A DNA stretch of 64,000 bases from Anabaena sp. PCC 7108. GTDB taxonomy: Bacteria; Cyanobacteriota; Cyanobacteriia; Cyanobacteriales; Nostocaceae. The notes below the pieces were generated by a model that saw nothing but the letters and a program-made list of their open reading frames with translations, was not told where the DNA came from and did no database searches. The stretch's first letter is position 1. Each line of letters begins with the position of its first letter. The stretch is taken from assembly GCF_000332135.1 (NCBI RefSeq), contig NZ_KB235896.1, positions 496,001-560,000 of the forward strand. Reading direction: 5' to 3'. Below are positions 1-7,575 of this stretch, piece by piece. Position numbers and translations under genes: made by a program.

Positions 1-133
1 CTATGTCGGCAAAACACCTGGTTACATTTCTTTATATCGTGGCCGAGAAGAAATTAAAAAAGTCCCAGAAACACAAGGTGTAGAGGAGTTAATCAACCTC
101 ATTAAGGCTGACGGCCGTTGGGTAGATCCTTAA
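1..133 (+). CDS. ispG: 4-hydroxy-3-methylbut-2-enyl diphosphate synthase IspG, C-terminal end (partial)
   Basis: Only the last 43 codons are in the window; the frame is open from base 2 to the TAA at 131-133. The tail contains [13 protein letters not shown] and ends in [10 protein letters not shown], which I recognise as the C-terminus of cyanobacterial and plant-plastid IspG (GcpE/HDS). IspG is the [4Fe-4S] enzyme of the penultimate step of the MEP isoprenoid pathway, reducing the cyclic diphosphate to HMBPP. The catalytic domains lie upstream of the window, so the call rests on the tail only. Confidence 0.75.
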   Translation, partial: YVGKTPGYISLYRGREEIKKVPETQGVEELINLIKADGRWVDP

Positions 134-195
134 ATCAGGTGATAGGTGAACGGAAAAGGGGGGAAAGAGGAAAGAAATCTGGAGAGATAAACAAA

Positions 196-231
196 CCAAT
201 CCCCAATTACCAATCACCAATCACCAATCCC
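196..231. repeat. short tandem CCAATCA-type heptamer repeat
   Basis: Imperfect tandem copies of the heptamer CCAATCA/CCAATTA lie between ispG and the protease gene. This is the short tandemly repeated repetitive (STRR) class common in heterocystous cyanobacteria. It also argues against the upstream in-frame ATG at 118 as the protease start, because the extra residues would be translated repeat. Confidence 0.7.
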
Positions 232-285
232 TGTGTTAAATTGGGCATACTGACTATAAATTTTCCCTCTGACACAACTGTCATT

Positions 286-1569
286 ATGGTGATTACAAAA
301 AGTAGACTTGTTTTAGGTGCTACGGCAGTAACGCTCTCTACAATTGCTGTTACTAGTCTTGGCATTCACTCCCGTGGTCAGGCTTTATTTAAAGCAAGTC
401 CCAAGGAATTAGTAGATGAAGTTTGGAATATTGTTTACCGTCAATATGTAGATGGTACTTTCAATCAGGTAGATTGGCAGGCTGTTCGTAAAGAATATTT
501 AAGCAAGTCCTACACTAATAAGGAGGAAGCTTATAAGTCCATTCGGGAAATGCTTAAAAAGCTAGAAGACCCTTACACCCGCTTTATGAACCCAGAGGAA
601 TTCAGAAGTATGCAAGTAGATACTTCGGGAGAACTTACGGGTATTGGTATTACTATCAGTCAGGATGAGAAAACTAAGAAATTAGTTGTAATTGCCCCAA
701 TTGAGGATACACCTGCCTTTAAAATAGGGGTTTTGGCTAAGGATATCATTCTAGAAATTGATGGCAAAAATACTGAAGGGATGGACACTAATCAGGCTGT
801 ATCTCTGATTCGTGGTGAAGCCGGAACAGCAGTCAAGTTAAAAATTCTGCGGAATGGTCAAACAAAACAATTTAACATCACCAGGGCGCGAATTGAAATC
901 CATCCAGTTAAGTTTTCCCAGAAGCAAACACCAGCAGGTAATATTGGCTACATTCGTTTAAACCAGTTTAGCGCCAATTCTGGCAAAGAAATGAAAGATG
1001 CTATTAACAACTTAGAAGCAAAAAAAGTACCTGGTTATATTTTAGATTTACGTGGCAACCCTGGTGGTTTACTATTTTCCAGTGTGGACATTGCCCGAAT
1101 GTGGCTAGATAAAGGTATCATTGTTTCTACTATTGACCGTCAAGGTGAACAAGAACGGGAAATAGCTAGGGGAAGAGCTTTGACTACTAAACCTTTGGTA
1201 GTTTTGGTAGATAAAGGTTCGGCTAGTGCCAGTGAAATTCTTTCAGGGGCTTTGCAGGATAACAAACGCGCTATTTTGGTGGGTACGCAAACCTTTGGTA
1301 AAGGCTTGGTACAATCCGTTCGTCCTCTAGAAGATGGTTCGGGGTTAGCAGTGACCATTGCTAAATACCATACTCCCAGTGGTAAAGATATTAACAAGCA
1401 TGGTGTTGATCCAGATGTAACAGTTGAGTTAACAGATGCTCAAAGACAAGATTTGTGGCTACGTGAGCGGGATAAACTCGCTACTCTAGAAGATCCTCAA
1501 TTTGCCAAAGCTGTGGAAATTTTAGGTAAGCAAGTTTCTCAAAAAGCTACAACAACGAATAATAATTAA
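286..1569 (+). CDS. Carboxyl-terminal processing protease (S41 family, PDZ)
   Basis: A 427-residue S41 peptidase of the CtpA/CtpB/CtpC type. These exported enzymes trim C-termini; one paralogue matures the D1 protein of photosystem II, but which paralogue this is cannot be settled from sequence. An uncleaved-anchor or signal-like hydrophobic stretch spans about residues 6-27, a PDZ domain about 100-180, and the S41 core follows. The catalytic Ser is S314 in GSASASE and the general base Lys is K339 in TFGKG, the 25-residue spacing expected of the family. I chose the ATG at 286 because it gives the signal sequence at the N-terminus; the in-frame ATG at 118 overlaps ispG and adds repeat-derived sequence. 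It lies about 150 bp downstream of ispG in the same direction. Confidence 0.9.
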   Translation: MVITKSRLVLGATAVTLSTIAVTSLGIHSRGQALFKASPKELVDEVWNIVYRQYVDGTFNQVDWQAVRKEYLSKSYTNKEEAYKSIREMLKKLEDPYTRFMNPEEFRSMQVDTSGELTGIGITISQDEKTKKLVVIAPIEDTPAFKIGVLAKDIILEIDGKNTEGMDTNQAVSLIRGEAGTAVKLKILRNGQTKQFNITRARIEIHPVKFSQKQTPAGNIGYIRLNQFSANSGKEMKDAINNLEAKKVPGYILDLRGNPGGLLFSSVDIARMWLDKGIIVSTIDRQGEQEREIARGRALTTKPLVVLVDKGSASASEILSGALQDNKRAILVGTQTFGKGLVQSVRPLEDGSGLAVTIAKYHTPSGKDINKHGVDPDVTVELTDAQRQDLWLRERDKLATLEDPQFAKAVEILGKQVSQKATTTNNN

Positions 1570-1797
1570 ATTAAACCCAAAATCCCTTCGGGTGATGCCT
1601 CCAGCACGCCTAAAAACCAGTCACTCATGGTGAAATCCCCTAAGACCACGCTGACTCTCCAGAATTAAATGGGTTGGCATTTTCCAGCCCTCGTTAATTC
1701 AATAAGCCCAGAAATGGTTTCTTCTGGAGTATTTAAACTTACCAATTTTTCAAAAATTTCTAGGTTTTTGTAATCAATTTTTTGCTTAGATACTATT

Positions 1798-2694
1798 TTA
1801 TGGTTTGGTTGTTCCTGTATCTGGCTGGATTAAAATAGGCATTCCTCCCTTTTCAGAACCAATAACTACAATTTTAGAATTATTAGATTGAGCAAGTTTT
1901 TCTGTAGCTTCAATTGCGCGTAATTGCAATAATTGATTATTCAGTCCACCAGAGATAATTTTTTGAGAATCAGCTATACCTTTAGCTTCTATTGTTTTTC
2001 TTTCAGCTTCTTGACGTTCTTTTTCTAAGACAAATTTCATCTGTTCATTTTCTTGTTCTGCTTTGAGTTTTTCTTGAATTGCTGTTTGTAAAGTTTCAGG
2101 CATTTTCACATTTCTCAAAAGTGCTTGGTCAACAATAAAACCTAAAGCTGTTATTTGAGTTGTGAGTTGTTGATCAATTTTTTGAACAATTTCTTGGCGT
2201 TTTGTTGAATAAATTGCAATAGCTGGATAGTTTGCTGTGATAGCGCGAACGGTGGAACGAAATCGGGAAATGATCAATTGTTTTTCATCAGTTCCAATTG
2301 TTTTATATACTATTGCTGCTTTCTGGGGGTCAAGTCTATATTGCAGACTAACATCAAGATTTAAACTTAAACCTTCTTGAGATGTTGTATCTATGTTTTC
2401 CTTGATATCTTTAAGACGAGTGGAAAAATTCAAAACTTTCGCAAAAGGGTTAACTACGTGAACACCTGAATCAAGTGTATTGTCGGCAACTTTACCGAAT
2501 AAATTGATAATACCAACATTCCCCGGTGGAACAGTCACTAAAAGTCTGGAAATAGAAGGCATTAGTGCAATACTACCAATCAATATAGTAATTCCACGGA
2601 CTGCTAATTTAGTTCTTTCGCTGGTGATTTTGCCTGTTTGCAGATATATAAGACTTGCTATGAGACTTGTGAGGAGGGGTAATATAAAGCCCAT
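1798..2694 (-). CDS. SPFH/band-7 (prohibitin-like) membrane protein
   Basis: About 298 residues. An N-terminal hydrophobic region (two short membrane segments within the first about 65 residues) is followed by a band-7 domain opening with VPPGNVGIINLFG and a long charged coiled coil (KAEQENEQMKFVLEKERQEAERK) typical of prohibitins and flotillins. Family members form membrane-bound oligomeric rings and are linked to proteostasis or microdomains; the specific role here is unknown. An in-frame ATG 14 codons upstream (2736) is possible, but the ATG at 2694 has an AGGA motif at proper spacing, so I prefer it. It is divergent from the ParA-type gene. Confidence 0.85.
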   Translation of the reverse strand: MGFILPLLTSLIASLIYLQTGKITSERTKLAVRGITILIGSIALMPSISRLLVTVPPGNVGIINLFGKVADNTLDSGVHVVNPFAKVLNFSTRLKDIKENIDTTSQEGLSLNLDVSLQYRLDPQKAAIVYKTIGTDEKQLIISRFRSTVRAITANYPAIAIYSTKRQEIVQKIDQQLTTQITALGFIVDQALLRNVKMPETLQTAIQEKLKAEQENEQMKFVLEKERQEAERKTIEAKGIADSQKIISGGLNNQLLQLRAIEATEKLAQSNNSKIVVIGSEKGGMPILIQPDTGTTKP

Positions 2695-2724
2695 AAGATT
2701 ATCCTGTGTTGTTAAGATGTTGTA

Positions 2725-2745
2725 TATACTTAACATACAAGTATA
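2725..2745. promoter_or_regulatory. inverted repeat upstream of the ParA-type gene (possible operator)
   Basis: TATACT and AGTATA form a small inverted repeat with a 9-bp spacer in the roughly 155-bp region between the divergent SPFH and ParA-type genes. Partition-type ribbon-helix-helix proteins usually bind short repeats in front of their own operon, so it could be an operator. The motif is short and AT-rich and may be chance. Confidence 0.2.
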
Positions 2746-2850
2746 ATAATAAGTTTAAGGTTTGGTTATGAATCGTTATGTTATGCTATTGCTGTAAATT
2801 CTATTTGGATACCTTAATACCTATTTAAGATTTTCAGGAGACTGTTTCTA

Positions 2851-3504
2851 TTGATTATTCTATGTACTCATAATGACGGTGGTGTAGGCAAAACTACTCT
2901 TGCTGTGCATATTGCTGGTGTTCTTCTTAATAGACAGTATAGTACACTTCTAGTTGATTGTGATGATCAGGCAGATTTTTGGCAGTTTTACATTGATCGC
3001 AATCCAGAAAAATCAAAAGATTGGGAAAAATACGAAAATAGTACAGTAATGTATAATGAAAGGCGTGAAGCAATACCAAAAGAGCTACTAAAAGGTCAAT
3101 ATGATCATATTGTTTTAGATATTAACAGTCCTCTAAAAAATACTGTACAAACAATAGTGGGTAATGACCCGGATTTGATTTTAGTACCAGTTAATAAATC
3201 TCAGAGAATCAAAGCATTGCGTAATCTTCCCAGAACTCTAAAAGTTATTGCTCAATTGGAAACAAAAGCAGGCTATGATCCACAGGTAATTATTGTACCT
3301 TTAGGAATATCACAATCCTCTATATATGAGATCGTTGACAGATTAGAAGATGATTTGAAACCTCAAAGATACAGAGTTGCAGATCAAATGTATGATTGTC
3401 AAGAGGAAATGCAAAATGCTATTTATCAAGATAGAAAATATATTTGGGACTATGAAGGCTTAGAACATTTATACGATTACTTTGTTGATTTATTAGATGG
3501 ATAA
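2851..3504 (+). CDS. ParA/MinD-type P-loop ATPase
   Basis: A 217-residue deviant Walker ATPase of the short ParA type. Walker A is NDGGVGKTT at residues 8-16, an A'-like strand LLVDCDDQAD follows at about 33-42, and Walker B is HIVLDIN at about residue 87. The usual signature lysine of KGGVGKT is an aspartate here, although the P-loop lysine is kept. The start is TTG at 2851 with CAGGAG about 10 bases upstream. It is the first gene of a tight three-gene unit with a tandem RHH-like protein and an Mrr-like nuclease. ParA proteins move DNA or protein cargo by ATP-dependent nucleoid binding; the cargo here is unknown. A chromosomal relic of a plasmid partition system is one alternative. Confidence 0.8.
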   Translation: MIILCTHNDGGVGKTTLAVHIAGVLLNRQYSTLLVDCDDQADFWQFYIDRNPEKSKDWEKYENSTVMYNERREAIPKELLKGQYDHIVLDINSPLKNTVQTIVGNDPDLILVPVNKSQRIKALRNLPRTLKVIAQLETKAGYDPQVIIVPLGISQSSIYEIVDRLEDDLKPQRYRVADQMYDCQEEMQNAIYQDRKYIWDYEGLEHLYDYFVDLLDG

Positions 3505-3520
3505 TCTTGGGAGATTAATT

Positions 3521-4024
3521 ATGTCTAGAGAAGATAAAGTAACTACTCAAAGTAAAGAGTTTTTGGTCGATAATGCCATTCAAAACGGCACAAAAAAAGT
3601 AGAGGAAGAAAAACAAGAAATCCAAAACTTAGATTTAGATATAGAATTAAGATATACTAACTCTGAGTTAGAAAAAATACGGAAACTAACTTCAATCCTA
3701 AGATTGGGAAAAGAACTATTTCTAGAATCAGCAATTAGTTATGTACATTTTCTTTTCTCTGAACATAAAGAAAGTATCCAAAAGATAATTGATGAAGAAT
3801 CAGAAAATTATCAAGCCGAGTTAAAACAAATTAGTCCCATAGAGAATATGTCTAAAAAAGACCGTGATAGATTTTCAGGGAAAATTAGGCTATCGCCTGA
3901 AACATCAAACAAAATAGAACAGTTGGAGATGAAAGATAGAATCAATGAATGTTTGTTTGTTGGTATAAATTTACTTTATAAAAAATTAGTTGGAGAATTT
4001 AAAACAGTTAATCAGGAAAAATAA
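3521..4024 (+). CDS. Hypothetical protein with two ribbon-helix-helix-like segments (ParA partner?)
   Basis: 167 residues, charged and largely helical. Two segments look alike: LDIELRYTNSELEKIRKL near residue 40 and GKIRLSPETSNKIEQL near residue 120. Each is a short beta strand followed by a helix and then a second helix ending in hydrophobic residues, the layout of CopG/ParG-type RHH domains. I infer a DNA-binding partner of the preceding ATPase. The ATG at 3521 has GGGAG eight bases upstream; the earlier ATG at 3497 would overlap the ParA gene and lacks a site. No family name is recognised, and the RHH assignment needs a profile search. Confidence 0.6.
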   Translation: MSREDKVTTQSKEFLVDNAIQNGTKKVEEEKQEIQNLDLDIELRYTNSELEKIRKLTSILRLGKELFLESAISYVHFLFSEHKESIQKIIDEESENYQAELKQISPIENMSKKDRDRFSGKIRLSPETSNKIEQLEMKDRINECLFVGINLLYKKLVGEFKTVNQEK

Positions 4025-4026
4025 AA

Positions 4027-4494
4027 ATGGATTTCTTAGAAATTGATGCCTTAGTGAATGGTATTATTTATTCTACAGAAGCGGCAAAACAAGATTTAGG
4101 AAGACGTTTTGCTGCTTATTTAGGATTAACACCAGGAAAAGTGGGACGTGACGGAGGAATAGATGGTTATGCAAAATTGGATAATGAGATGATTTATTTT
4201 CAATCTAAATTATCCCAGGATATATTGGATGCCTCTTATGCAGCAGAGTTTATTGGGAATATAGTAATTCATGAAGCTAATATCGGCATAATGTTAGCTG
4301 GTTTTGGTTATACAGACGGATTTCGTTCTCGTTTAAATAAAGCTATTCAAAGTAAACATATTAATACACACCTAAAAATTTATTTATTAAGCCTTGAGGA
4401 TGTGTTTGGAGAAACGGAGATATTTATAAAAGCTACTCAAGATTTACCTCCATTGAGGAATTTGAGTAATGGAGAATGGGCTAAATATAAATAG
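4027..4494 (+). CDS. Mrr-like PD-(D/E)XK restriction endonuclease-fold protein
   Basis: 155 residues. GRDGGIDGY (residues 40-48) followed after 10 residues by FQSK (58-61) matches the GGIDG...QxK active site of Mrr-like PD-(D/E)XK nucleases; D46, Q59 and K61 would be the catalytic set. The N-terminal helix (DLGRRFAAYLGL) fits the family. The ATG lies two bases after the stop of the RHH-like gene, so the three genes are almost certainly one transcript. A lone Mrr-type enzyme would cleave modified DNA; linkage to a ParA-type ATPase and a DNA-binding partner suggests a targeted or defensive nuclease. Substrate unknown. Confidence 0.65.
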   Translation: MDFLEIDALVNGIIYSTEAAKQDLGRRFAAYLGLTPGKVGRDGGIDGYAKLDNEMIYFQSKLSQDILDASYAAEFIGNIVIHEANIGIMLAGFGYTDGFRSRLNKAIQSKHINTHLKIYLLSLEDVFGETEIFIKATQDLPPLRNLSNGEWAKYK

Positions 4495-4611
4495 TATAAT
4501 ATCTGACGTTATCTATTATTTATATATTTATTTAAATTAGGTTTAAATGTATATGTGCATCAGCAACACTATCCAAAAATCTCACAATTTATTTGAGGAG
4601 GTGGGAATAAA

Positions 4612-5079
4612 ATGACAGCAACTCAACCAACAAACCCGACTAATTCAAATCTTTATAATGAAGATTTTTATCTGTGGATTGAGACAACAGCAAAACAATT
4701 AAAAAATGGTAACTTTGAGGAAATTGATTTAGCCAATTTGATTGAAGAAATTGAAAGCATGGGGAGAAGTGAAAAAAGAGCATTAAAAAGCAACTTATTA
4801 GTTGTATTAATGCACCTCCTAAAATATAAATACCATCCTGAAAAATGCAGTAATAGTTGGTTATCTACTATTTATGAACATAGACGCAGATTGAAAGAAG
4901 ACTTAACCGAAAGTCCAAGTTTAAAAAAATACTTCTCTGAGGTATTTAGCGAATGTTATCAAGATGCGAGAAAACAAGCTTCCTTGGAAACAGGGTTATC
5001 ACTTGATATTTTTCCTTTTGATTCTCCATTTACCACAGATGAAAGTTTAAATCAAGATTATTTACCAGAACAACCTTGA
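4612..5079 (+). CDS. DUF29 family protein
   Basis: 155 residues with the DUF29 pattern: an opening DFYLWIETTAKQLKNG, LANLIEEIESMGRSEKRAL at about 45-63, the LKYKYHPEK centre and a closing tail rich in acidic and aromatic residues. DUF29 proteins are abundant in cyanobacteria, often in multiple copies in accessory regions; function is unknown. A strong GAGGAGG ribosome-binding site sits upstream of the ATG at 4612. It follows the ParA/RHH/nuclease cassette after a 117-bp gap in the same direction but probably has its own promoter. Confidence 0.85.
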   Translation: MTATQPTNPTNSNLYNEDFYLWIETTAKQLKNGNFEEIDLANLIEEIESMGRSEKRALKSNLLVVLMHLLKYKYHPEKCSNSWLSTIYEHRRRLKEDLTESPSLKKYFSEVFSECYQDARKQASLETGLSLDIFPFDSPFTTDESLNQDYLPEQP

Positions 5080-5116
5080 TTTTTTTCTTATCTTCTTTTA
5101 CGTGAGATAAAAAAAC
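5080..5116. terminator. possible bidirectional terminator between convergent genes
   Basis: A T-run, the stem TTATCT/AGATAA and an A-run lie between the convergent DUF29 gene and the EF-G-like gene. The short stem with T and A tracts would suit termination in both directions, but the stem is weak. Confidence 0.4.
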
Positions 5117-5170
5117 GGAAGGTAGAACTTTCTTGATAGCATTCCCAGTCAGAGACTGGGAACGAGATTA

Positions 5171-7201
5171 CTACTTACCGTTACCACCATTACTAATTAG
5201 AATGCGTTCAGCCAGCTTTTCCGGGACTTCTTGCAGATGATCTTGTTCCCAATGGAAAGAACCAACGCCTAAAGTAAGCGATCGCAATTCTACAATAAAA
5301 TTCTGCATTTCCGCTTGGGGTAAATATGCAGCCACGTTATCCCAACCAGGCCAATCATGTCTACCTTCATAACCCAAAATCTGCCCCCGTCTCCCACTCA
5401 ACAGCTGCAACACCTTAGAGGTAAACTCATTAGGAGTAGTCACATCTACCTTTAAAATCGGCTCTAACAGGGTCGGTTGGGCTTGGGGTATACCCGTCTG
5501 CATTGCTAATCTTGCAGCTTGTTTAAAAGCCTGTTCCGAACTATCAACGCTGTGATAAGAACCATTGATTAATGTCACCGCCACATCTACGATAGGGAAA
5601 CCCAAAGGACCGTGGGTGAGAAATTCCCGCACTCCCATTTCTACACCAGGAATGTATTGTTTAGGAACAACACCACCAACAATTTTTTCATTAAAGTTAA
5701 AACCTTCCCCTCTTGCTAAAGGTTGAATATCTAGAAAAACATCACCAAATTGTCCATGTCCACCGCTTTGATGTTTATAACGTCCATGAACTGAATTTAC
5801 AGATTTACGAATAGTTTCTTTGTAAGGAACTTGGGGTAAATGAGTAGACATAGGCAAATTATATTTGCGACGCAATCTATCTAAAGCAACTTGCAAATGT
5901 ATTTCACCTTGTCCCCACAGAATAACTTCGTGGGTATCTCCATGCTGTTCCCAATTTAAAGCCGGATCTTCTTCTAATAACTTAGTCATAGCAGCACTAA
6001 GTTTGACTTCATCATTGCGTTTTTCTGGGGTAATTGCTAAAGCAAAAACTGGTTCTAATTGTTCAGCTTTTGGTAATTCCATCCTATGGGAATTTGTAGA
6101 GATTATATCACCAGTTTTAATTCCTTCCAGCCGACTCACCGCAATAATTTCCCCAGCGACAGCTTCATTAATTTGCTGTGTTTGTTGTCCCATTAAACGG
6201 TAAAGACCACCAGCGCGAACACCATTTAAAACAATACCATCAGTTAATGTACCTTGCCAAACTCGCACTAGAGAAAGTTTACCACCTTGAGGAGTATAAA
6301 AGGTTTTGAGAACTTGAGCTAAAGGAGTATCGCTAATTTGAGCTAAACGCCGTTCTCTTGTGGTTTCGGGTTCTGGTGCTTCTCTCAACAGTGCTTCTAA
6401 TAAAGGTCTAACACCATAATCTTGTTCCGCGACACCAAAGAAAACTGGTACAACTAAATCTGCACCTAATTCTAATTTTAAATCTTTGAGAATTTCTTCT
6501 TGGGGAGGTTCGATATCTTCTAAAATTTCTTCCAGTAAATGATCATCAAAATCTGCCAAAGCTTCCAGCATTTCTGCTCTGGCTATATGTTCTTCTACTT
6601 TTAATTCTGCTGGAAAAGGTATAGAATCAGCAGGTGCGCCGGGATGATATTGATATGCTTGTTCACTTACCATATCAATAAATCCTGTGAGTTGTTCCCC
6701 TTGCATAATGGGGTATTGGTGAGCAACTAAAGGACGACTAGAAACAGCTTTGAGGGAGTGTAATGTTTCTAAAACGTGAATATTTGCCCTATCCATTTTA
6801 TTCACAAAAACGATATGGGGAATTTCCCAATCATCAAGGAATTTAAATAATGGTGCGAGTGTAAGTACACGTTCCCGTATTGGTTCGCAAACAACAATTG
6901 CGGCATCGACTCCCATTAAAGCATTATATGTTTCTTGGGCAAATTCTATAGAACCGGGACAGTCTATAAATGTGAAGCGAGTATTTTCATATTCGGTATT
7001 AGCTGCGGATACCTCAATACTCATGCGTCGGTCGCGGGCTTCGTTGGCGCTATCTCCGACTGTGTTACCATCTTTAACGTTACCTTTACGAGAAATCGCT
7101 CCAGTGACAAATAACAAACTTTCAAGTAAAGTGGTTTTTCCGCTTAAATAAGGGCCGACAATTGCCACATTCCGCGAACCGGATTTTACTCTTTCGTTCA
7201 T
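5171..7201 (-). CDS. Elongation factor G-like translational GTPase (EF-G paralogue)
   Basis: 676 residues with the five-domain EF-G layout. G motifs: GPYLSGKT (16-23, unlike the GHVDHGKT-type loop of housekeeping EF-G/EF-Tu), DCPG (80-83) and NKMD (134-137). Domain IV/V regions such as GGVVPKQYIPGVEMG are clear. This EF-G-like subfamily is found alongside the canonical fusA in cyanobacteria and some other phyla; its ribosomal role is not settled. A strong GGAGG stands just before the ATG at 7201. It is monocistronic, convergent with the DUF29 gene. Confidence 0.88.
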   Translation of the reverse strand: MNERVKSGSRNVAIVGPYLSGKTTLLESLLFVTGAISRKGNVKDGNTVGDSANEARDRRMSIEVSAANTEYENTRFTFIDCPGSIEFAQETYNALMGVDAAIVVCEPIRERVLTLAPLFKFLDDWEIPHIVFVNKMDRANIHVLETLHSLKAVSSRPLVAHQYPIMQGEQLTGFIDMVSEQAYQYHPGAPADSIPFPAELKVEEHIARAEMLEALADFDDHLLEEILEDIEPPQEEILKDLKLELGADLVVPVFFGVAEQDYGVRPLLEALLREAPEPETTRERRLAQISDTPLAQVLKTFYTPQGGKLSLVRVWQGTLTDGIVLNGVRAGGLYRLMGQQTQQINEAVAGEIIAVSRLEGIKTGDIISTNSHRMELPKAEQLEPVFALAITPEKRNDEVKLSAAMTKLLEEDPALNWEQHGDTHEVILWGQGEIHLQVALDRLRRKYNLPMSTHLPQVPYKETIRKSVNSVHGRYKHQSGGHGQFGDVFLDIQPLARGEGFNFNEKIVGGVVPKQYIPGVEMGVREFLTHGPLGFPIVDVAVTLINGSYHSVDSSEQAFKQAARLAMQTGIPQAQPTLLEPILKVDVTTPNEFTSKVLQLLSGRRGQILGYEGRHDWPGWDNVAAYLPQAEMQNFIVELRSLTLGVGSFHWEQDHLQEVPEKLAERILISNGGNGK

Positions 7202-7427
7202 AAAACCTCCTTTGCGGTGATTCCCTTAACCGCATTCTGTGTTTTTCAGGAGTAATTCATTTATTGATTCAGGAGAATTATTCCTGCTTTAGTTTTTTAT
7301 TATCCTCCTTTTAATCTAAAGATAAAAAAATCGTTGCTTGTTGTAAGATTTACTTTAAGAAGATTGAAGTAGTACTAAGTTTTATTCTGAATCTAAAATT
7401 TTTGTTAAATAATTCGTTTATCACAAT

Positions 7428-7549
7428 CAATACCTTGTCCATTTTCTGTAGGTTGGGTTAAGCGACAGCGCAACCCAACGCATTTGTTGGGTTTCATACT
7501 TCAACCCAACCTACAAATCAAGGCTTTTTCCAATTTGGACAAGGTATTG
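7428..7549. mobile_element. MITE-like inverted-repeat element
   Basis: About 122 bp bounded by perfect 14-bp inverted ends CAATACCTTGTCCA (7428-7441) and its complement (7536-7549). Inside, a second inverted pair TGTAGGTTGGGTT (7447-7459) and AACCCAACCTACA (7503-7515) encloses a further GGGTT/AACCC hairpin. There is no coding capacity. It fills most of the 374-bp gap between the EF-G-like gene and the TPR gene. This is the form of a miniature non-autonomous transposon; the mobilising transposase is unknown. Confidence 0.6.
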
Positions 7550-7575
7550 CACAATATTTTCTTACTAGTAAATTT

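Noticed and set aside
118-285. Longer N-terminus for the carboxyl-terminal protease from the ATG at 118
   Set aside because: It overlaps the ispG end, is encoded by heptamer repeats and would bury the signal segment 60 residues into the protein.
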